From an uncultured Akkermansia sp. (lineage in GTDB: Bacteria; Verrucomicrobiota; Verrucomicrobiia; Verrucomicrobiales; Akkermansiaceae), in assembly GCA_904501955.1 (NCBI GenBank), contig CAJGCY010000014.1:1-29455 (forward strand): DNA of 29,455 bases. Reading direction: 5' to 3'. This document shows, piece by piece, positions 24,712 through 29,455 of this stretch. A model generated the notes under the pieces. The model was given only the letters and a program-made list of their open reading frames with translations, had not been told where the DNA came from and did no database searches. A program made the translations under genes and the position numbers. How positions within the stretch are numbered: the first letter of the stretch is position 1; every line of letters starts with the position of its first letter.

Positions 24712-24720
24712 ATCGGTGTT

Positions 24721-25287
24721 ATGAGTAAAGCTAAATCTGAATTGCTTGAAATCTTGCTGGCTAAGTCCATCAAGACCGGTCATTTTATTCTTGCCTCCGG
24801 TAAGGAGAGCGACCTGTACTGCGACTGCCGCGTGACTGCTTTGGATGCCCGTGGCGCTAACCTCATCGGTGAGGTAGGTTGGCAGCTGGTGCAGGAGGAA
24901 ATCCTGCCCAAGTTCCCCGAGGCGGAGGCCATCGGCGGTATGACCATGGGTGCGGACCCCATCTCCTTGGCTATCGGCATGTACTCCGCCTCTGCGGAAA
25001 AGCCCCTGTGCGTCTTCACTGTGCGCAAGGAGGCCAAGGACCACGGCCGTGGCAAGCGCATTGAGGGTAACTTCTCTGCCGGGCAGCAGGTGATTGTGGT
25101 GGATGACGTCATCACCACCGGCGGTTCCACGCTGAAGGCTATCGACGCCATCGAGGCTGAGGGCGGCAAGGTGGTAGCAGCTCTGGTGCTGGTAGACCGC
25201 CAAGAGGGCGGTCGCGAGGCTATCGAGAGCCGCGGCATCCCCGTATTCCCCATGTTTACCCGCGCCAGCATTTTCGGCGATAAGTAA
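24721..25287 (+). CDS. pyrE: Orotate phosphoribosyltransferase
   Basis: PyrE joins orotate and PRPP to make OMP in pyrimidine synthesis, in the cytoplasm. The 188-residue length is typical. It shows SGKESDLYCDCR near residues 26-37, the flexible catalytic loop VRKEAKDHGRGKRIEG (101-116), and the PRPP loop VVDDVITTGGST (126-137). It is followed by a GU-containing hairpin, then by a GH3 gene on the same strand, so the two may share transcription. The start is supported by the promoter at 24683-24711. Confidence 0.95.
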   Translation: MSKAKSELLEILLAKSIKTGHFILASGKESDLYCDCRVTALDARGANLIGEVGWQLVQEEILPKFPEAEAIGGMTMGADPISLAIGMYSASAEKPLCVFTVRKEAKDHGRGKRIEGNFSAGQQVIVVDDVITTGGSTLKAIDAIEAEGGKVVAALVLVDRQEGGREAIESRGIPVFPMFTRASIFGDK

Positions 25288-25304
25288 ATCTGTTGATTGA
25301 TATC

Positions 25305-25332
25305 GGGTGGGTCGGCTTTTGTCGGCTCACCC
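25305..25332 (+). terminator. Hairpin after pyrE
   Basis: Arms 25305-25316 and 25321-25332 pair over 12 bp with several G-U pairs and a 4-nt loop, followed by TTTACGT. It is 18 bp after the pyrE stop codon. It may reduce but not abolish read-through into the next gene. Confidence 0.5.
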
Positions 25333-25350
25333 TTTACGTATTATCACATT

Positions 25351-26412
25351 ATGCTTCCTGTCATTGTCGGTATAGAGGGCGTTATGCTTACACCTCGTGA
25401 GAGGGAGCTTTTCTCTCGCCTGCAACCCGCGGGCTACATTCTCTTCTCCCGTAATATCACGGACTATGAGCTCACGCGCGAGCTGACGGATGAGCTGCGC
25501 GCCCTCACCGAGGGGCAAGATGAGCCCATTATCGCCATCGACCAAGAGGGCGGTCGCGTTGTGCGTACGGCGGATATCGCCGTGCAGCATCCCTCCGCTG
25601 CAGAGCTCTGCGCCACGGAGGATGATTCCCTCATCACCCGCGCAGCGTACTACAATGCGCAGTGCCTGCATACCCTCGGTGTCAACACAAACTTTGCCCC
25701 CGTGCTCGACATCGCCTCCCCCCATGCCAATGCCTTGCCCAGCCGCTGCTGGGGGGCGGATTCTCAAGCCGTTACCTCATGGGCAGGCGTATGGAACCGC
25801 GCTCACACGCGCGCCGGTATAGCCACTTGTGGCAAGCATTTCCCCGGCATGGGCTTGGCGGAGTGCGACCCTCATTTCGATTTGCCGGTACTGCACGGCA
25901 CGCGTGATGCCTTTTTGGCGGAGGCGTCCATCCCCTTCAATGCACTCATGCCGGAGCTACCCTCCATGATGATTGCCCACGTGCTCATCCCGGAGATTGA
26001 CCCCGTGCTGCCCACCTCGCTTTCTCCCGCCTTGGTGCAGGATTTTCTGCGCGCGCAGCTCGGGTACGAGGGCATCATCTTCACGGATGATCTCTGCATG
26101 GGAGCCATCGCCAAGCAATATACCCCGGCGGAGTCCGTCGCCCTCGCTCTGCGTGCCGGCTGCGACCTACCCTTAGTGTGCCATCAGGCCTGCGAGCACC
26201 TGGAAGCCATCGCGGAGGCCGTTTCCCGCCTCCCTGAGGATATCATGGAAGAAGTGGAGCGCCGCATCAACGCCTTCCGCTTCCCCCTCGCCGCCCGCCC
26301 GCCCATGTCCTTTATCGCTTGGCATGATTACCTTGCGGACAATCGCGAGTTCAATTCCCTCATCCCCTCTCTCTCCACCCCCGCCCCCGGCTCCCCCGTG
26401 CAGGATTATTGA
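25351..26412 (+). CDS. GH3 family (NagZ-like) hydrolase
   Basis: A 353-residue glycoside hydrolase family 3 protein. NagZ removes N-acetylglucosamine from peptidoglycan fragments in the cytoplasm. Seen: IAIDQEGGRVVRT (62-73), LGVNTNFAPVLDIA (109-122), GKHFPGMGLAECDPH (161-175) and IIFTDDLCMGAI (242-253), with the nucleophile Asp in TDDLCM and the D-x-H pair (D173, H175). The His normally present in KHFPGHG is Met here. No signal peptide is present. The frame opens at a TTG at 25297, but ATG 25351 (MLPVIVGIEG) fits the family start; the TTG lies before the hairpin at 25305-25332. GlcNAc recycling is likely, but substrate choice is unproven. Confidence 0.85.
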   Translation: MLPVIVGIEGVMLTPRERELFSRLQPAGYILFSRNITDYELTRELTDELRALTEGQDEPIIAIDQEGGRVVRTADIAVQHPSAAELCATEDDSLITRAAYYNAQCLHTLGVNTNFAPVLDIASPHANALPSRCWGADSQAVTSWAGVWNRAHTRAGIATCGKHFPGMGLAECDPHFDLPVLHGTRDAFLAEASIPFNALMPELPSMMIAHVLIPEIDPVLPTSLSPALVQDFLRAQLGYEGIIFTDDLCMGAIAKQYTPAESVALALRAGCDLPLVCHQACEHLEAIAEAVSRLPEDIMEEVERRINAFRFPLAARPPMSFIAWHDYLADNREFNSLIPSLSTPAPGSPVQDY

Positions 26413-26508
26413 GAGAGTTACTCATCCTCATCACGCTTGCTCGTCTTCACGTTCTTGTTTTCATTGGCAATCTGATGAAAATTTAACATCTCCTTTGTAT
26501 TTTTTAAC

Positions 26509-26537
26509 TTGAAAAATAGATAGGGAGGGGGTAATAT
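26509..26537 (+). promoter_or_regulatory. Promoter of the beta-CASP gene, apparently leaderless
   Basis: TTGAAA (26509-26514), a 17-bp spacer and TAATAT (26532-26537). The ATG at 26545 follows after seven bases. Confidence 0.75.
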
Positions 26538-26544
26538 ATGGGTA

Positions 26545-27951
26545 ATGAAAATTCATTTTTGCGGAGCAGCTGAAACGACTACCGGTTCCCAGCATCTGCT
26601 GGAAGTGAACGGTAAACGCATACTGTTAGATTGCGGTATGTACCAGGGACATCGTGAGGACCAAATGCGCATTAACCGCGATTTTCCCTATTTTGACCCC
26701 AAGAGCGTGCATTGCGTGGTGTTGTCGCACGCCCATATCGACCACTCCGGAAACCTCCCCAACTTAGTGAAAAAGGGGTTCAACGGATTCATTTATTCCA
26801 CTTACGGCACGCGAGATTTGTGTTCCGTGATGTTGGCGGACGCCGCGCGTATTCAGGCGAGTGACGTGAAGTTCCTCAATAAGATGGACGCCCGCAAGGG
26901 TGGCTCCGGTAATGTGGCGCAGGTCATTTACACGGAGCAGGATGCGGAGGCATGCATGCGCCGATTCCTTACCTTGGGCTACCACATGCCTATCCCCATT
27001 GCACCCGGCGTGACCCTGACTTTTTATGATGCCGGGCACATTCTCGGCGCTGCTCAGGTGGTGCTGGATATCGATGATGAGGAGGACGGCAAGCACAAGC
27101 GCCTGTTGTTCTCCGGCGACGTAGGCCGTGGCAACAATGAGTTGCTGCGCGACCCGGAACCGGTGGAGGGCGTGGACATCATGCTGATGGAGAGCACCTA
27201 CGGCGGGCGTTTCCATGAGTCCAATACGCGTGCGGATGATACCTTCATCGCTACGATTAAGTCCGCCATGAAGCGCGGGGGCAATGTGTACATACCCGCC
27301 TTTGCCGTGGAGCGTACGCAGCAGTTGCTTTACCTGCTTAACCGCGCCTACCGTGAGGGCAAGATGCCGAATTACCCCGTCTTTGTGGATAGCCCGATGG
27401 CTGTGAGCGCTACGGAGATTTTCCGCATTCACCCGGAGTGCTTCAATAAGGAGGTGTATGATTTCCTCTTCAATGAGCGCGACCCCTTCGGCTTTGAGCA
27501 GCTGCACATGGTGCGCACCGTGTCGGAATCACAGCGCCTCAATAATATGCGCGAAAAGGCAATCATCATTTCCGCTTCCGGCATGTGCGAGGCAGGGCGC
27601 ATTCTGCACCACCTGAAGAATGGCATCAGCCGTGATAACAATACCGTGCTCTTCGTGGGCTATTGCGCTGCCAATACGCTGGGTCGCCGCATCATGGACG
27701 GCGCGCTCGAGGTCCGCATCCTCGGTGATTTGTACCCGGTTCGCGCCAAAGTGCACACACTGGATTCGTTCTCCGGCCATGCGGACCATGGCGAGCTCAT
27801 TAACTACTTCGGCCGCACCGGTGGTCCCAAGAGCAAGGTGTTCCTCGTGCACGGCGAACGTGCTTGCACCTCCGCCCTCAAGGCTGCTCTTGAGCCGCTG
27901 CACCATGGCGAGGTTCATGTCGCCCATTTGAACTCCGTTGTTACCTGTTAA
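26545..27951 (+). CDS. Beta-CASP metallo-beta-lactamase ribonuclease
   Basis: A 468-residue metallo-beta-lactamase-fold protein with a beta-CASP region, as in RNA-processing exonucleases and CPSF73-like enzymes. The metal site includes SHAHIDHSG (61-69), DAGHILGAA, FSGDVGRG (the Asp motif) and SGHADH. The beta-CASP part includes YIPAFAVERTQQLLYLL, FVDSPMAVSATEIF and IIISASGMCEAGRILHHL. VFLVHGE follows near the C-terminus. It cuts RNA, in the cytoplasm, with two zinc ions. It has no C-terminal KH domain, so it is the short type annotated as MBL-fold RNA specificity domain protein. It is separated from the GH3 gene by 132 bp, with its own promoter, and is followed by a strong terminator. Confidence 0.92.
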   Translation: MKIHFCGAAETTTGSQHLLEVNGKRILLDCGMYQGHREDQMRINRDFPYFDPKSVHCVVLSHAHIDHSGNLPNLVKKGFNGFIYSTYGTRDLCSVMLADAARIQASDVKFLNKMDARKGGSGNVAQVIYTEQDAEACMRRFLTLGYHMPIPIAPGVTLTFYDAGHILGAAQVVLDIDDEEDGKHKRLLFSGDVGRGNNELLRDPEPVEGVDIMLMESTYGGRFHESNTRADDTFIATIKSAMKRGGNVYIPAFAVERTQQLLYLLNRAYREGKMPNYPVFVDSPMAVSATEIFRIHPECFNKEVYDFLFNERDPFGFEQLHMVRTVSESQRLNNMREKAIIISASGMCEAGRILHHLKNGISRDNNTVLFVGYCAANTLGRRIMDGALEVRILGDLYPVRAKVHTLDSFSGHADHGELINYFGRTGGPKSKVFLVHGERACTSALKAALEPLHHGEVHVAHLNSVVTC

Positions 27952-27972
27952 GCTGTAATACAGGAATAGAGC

Positions 27973-28015
27973 AGCCGCCGTCTTTCCCCTGCGGAAAGAT
28001 GGTGGCTGTTTTCTC
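27973..28015 (+). terminator. Rho-independent terminator after the beta-CASP gene
   Basis: A 15-bp stem (27973-27987 with 27993-28007, two G-U pairs) and a 5-nt loop are followed by GTTTTCTC. It begins 21 bp after the stop codon. Confidence 0.85.
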
Positions 28016-28043
28016 TTGAATTGTGCTGTAATTATTGTAAAAT
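28016..28043 (+). promoter_or_regulatory. Promoter of the last gene, apparently leaderless
   Basis: TTGAAT (28016-28021), a 16-bp spacer and TAAAAT (28038-28043). The ATG at 28052 follows after eight bases. The -35 box touches the end of the terminator of the preceding gene. Confidence 0.55.
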
Positions 28044-28051
28044 AACGGAGT

Positions 28052-29455
28052 ATGAAGTTGCGAGTGTTGATGGGGCTGTTTACAATGCTGCTTGTTCCGG
28101 CGGCAAATGCCTATTGCCCGGAGAATGAGCGGGTGCGCGTGTATGAGATGATGCAGGAGGCTGCATCTCCTGCGGATGTGTTTTTTACGGAGCTCTGCGC
28201 CCGCAATTACAGTGGCGTCTGTGGTGCCATGCAATGGGAGGTGGATGAGGAGGAATTCGGCCGTAGCACTTATGACCGCACGGAGGAATACAGCGAGACT
28301 CGCTCCGTAGAGTTGTACAACATCCTGCACAGTGGTGAAAGTGTGGAGAACAAGGTGCAGGCGTACCGCGAACTGCTTTTGGCGCATCCCGAGATGGCGG
28401 AGGAGTTCATGGAAAATCTGCTCATGCAGTATTACTTGGTCGGCAAAAATACGTCGGCGCATGATTTGCTGTTATCGCATACCCGTGAGCAGTATTTGCA
28501 GATGGCGGAGCAGCTGTTCCGTACTCCGGGCCTGAATTGGGGCTTGCGGGGCAAAAGTCACTTGACTCCTTCGGGTATCCTGTTCCGTTTCCTGATGGGC
28601 ACGGCGGAGGTGGAACCCATCGCGGAGCTCTTTTGCCGCTATGCCTTATTCGATGAGACGGATTGCCTGCATGACCACCCACCCGTAGCCTTGGCGGCGA
28701 TGGCGGATTGCCCATCGGCTCTGCGCCTGTTGTTGGCTCGTGGAAATACCTCTCCGGAGTTGGCTGCGTATTGCATTCGCCGCTTGCGGGATTCTCATTC
28801 GCAGGCCTTTTCTCCGCAAGACGTGGCAAAAAAGTATTGTGGCTATTTTTACCTGAGCCATGACATTATGTACCGCGAGCGCTTGCTGTTGGGCTGTGCT
28901 CAGGAGCTTTGCCGTCCCAAGCAACACGGGGCGGAGCTGTTGGATATGCTGCTGCCGCTGCTGTCGGAGGCTGTGTTTCAGGCTGCCCCGGCAGAGTCTC
29001 TGCCCTGCACGTATGCCGTGAGCCCCTCATACCCCGCGCTGCAGCAGCGCTGTCCCTCCCTGTTGCCACCACTTGTTCCTTCCCCTGTGGAGGATGACTC
29101 CGAGCCGAAAACGGAGAATGAGCCCGAACCGTCTGTTGAAGATGAGGAAGATATAGCAGACGAGGAAGACTATGAGGAAGCTGAGGCAACAATCACTGCG
29201 CCTCCTCCCTCCTACACAGAAGCTGAGCTCCGCCGTGCTGCGGCCCGTATGGAGGCTTTGCTGAGTGCCACTGCGGTGGATTCTGTCCGCATTCCGGTAT
29301 TGGATGAAACGCACGAAATCACGGCTCGACTCCGCGAGGAGATGCAAGAAGTGGCGTTTATTCTTTGTTTTGAGACGCTGCGGAATAGGCGCATACCGCC
29401 CTGTGTGGAGGAATTCCCCTTGGTGCAGCGCTTGTTGGAGGATGAGTTTTGGGAA
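28052..29455 (+). CDS. Secreted protein of unknown function, 3' end beyond window
   Basis: An open frame of 468 codons with no stop before the window ends. It begins MKLRVLMGLFTMLLVPAANA, a clear signal peptide of about 20 residues, followed by YCPENERVRVYEMM. The next 300 residues are helical, with a short ankyrin-like piece (PVALAAMADCPSALRLLLARG near 210-235). About 335-400 is an acidic Pro/Glu/Asp linker (DEEDIADEEDYEEAEA). Another helical, charged segment continues to the edge (YTEAELRRAAARMEALLSA and on). I do not recognise the family. The frame was translated directly from the sequence since it has no stop codon within the window. It follows the terminator at 27973-28015. Confidence 0.75.
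   Translation, partial: MKLRVLMGLFTMLLVPAANAYCPENERVRVYEMMQEAASPADVFFTELCARNYSGVCGAMQWEVDEEEFGRSTYDRTEEYSETRSVELYNILHSGESVENKVQAYRELLLAHPEMAEEFMENLLMQYYLVGKNTSAHDLLLSHTREQYLQMAEQLFRTPGLNWGLRGKSHLTPSGILFRFLMGTAEVEPIAELFCRYALFDETDCLHDHPPVALAAMADCPSALRLLLARGNTSPELAAYCIRRLRDSHSQAFSPQDVAKKYCGYFYLSHDIMYRERLLLGCAQELCRPKQHGAELLDMLLPLLSEAVFQAAPAESLPCTYAVSPSYPALQQRCPSLLPPLVPSPVEDDSEPKTENEPEPSVEDEEDIADEEDYEEAEATITAPPPSYTEAELRRAAARMEALLSATAVDSVRIPVLDETHEITARLREEMQEVAFILCFETLRNRRIPPCVEEFPLVQRLLEDEFWE

Noticed and set aside
25297..25350. TTG start for the GH3 gene
   Set aside because: It would run through the hairpin after pyrE, and the family start matches ATG 25351.

Overview
The window looks like the chromosome of a PVC-group bacterium, most likely a gut-type Verrucomicrobiota related to Akkermansia. 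This rests on protein character only: the long Bacteroidetes/Verrucomicrobia-type PurF, short ECF sigma factors, secreted proteins without assigned pathways, and the near absence of Shine-Dalgarno sites. No rRNA, tRNA, CRISPR array, integrase or transposase gene was seen. It is mostly ordinary core chromosome with one accessory-looking signalling operon.

Layout. 1-410: non-coding, GC-rich repeat debris ending in a perfect 16-bp hairpin. 411-5512 (minus strand): an ECF sigma gene, then purM-purF behind a strong promoter, then two tandem ECF sigma genes. The PurF-like protein lacks the N-terminal catalytic cysteine. 5673-9333 (plus): two secreted proteins, a transglutaminase-like protein with a discoidin-like tail and a thioredoxin-like protein, closed by a strong terminator. 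9334-9757: a 157-bp MITE-like element with perfect 20-bp terminal inverted repeats. 9758-10627 (minus): a secreted protein of unknown function.

10822-17517 (minus): six genes in one direction, read as vWA, vWA, Ser/Thr kinase with an FHA-like tail, PPP-type phosphatase, zinc-ribbon plus FHA-like protein, and a multi-zinc-ribbon membrane protein. This is the most unusual part of the window. It resembles the logic of TerY-P triads (vWA, kinase, phosphatase) but uses a calcineurin/PPP-type phosphatase where those use PP2C, and adds FHA and zinc-ribbon adaptors. My inference is a phospho-switch in which the kinase writes and the PPP enzyme erases a mark read by the FHA-like modules, with the vWA proteins as metal-dependent scaffolds and the zinc-ribbon protein as membrane anchor.

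17787-20372 (plus): an RlmI-type rRNA methyltransferase and a secreted NodB-type polysaccharide deacetylase, followed by a terminator and a second, inverted copy of the MITE-like element. 20706-22943 (minus): a TonB/TolA-like protein with ExbB- and ExbD-type proteins. 23027-24563 (minus): a tightly packed operon of two small secreted proteins and a DUF3592-like membrane protein. 24721-27951 (plus): pyrE, a GH3 (NagZ-like) hydrolase and a beta-CASP metallo-beta-lactamase nuclease. 28052-end: the start of a secreted protein that runs off the window.

Several genes have -35/-10 boxes with 16-17 bp spacing whose -10 box ends only 6-9 nt before the start codon, so leaderless transcription seems common here. 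All assignments come from reading the sequence; no database search was run.
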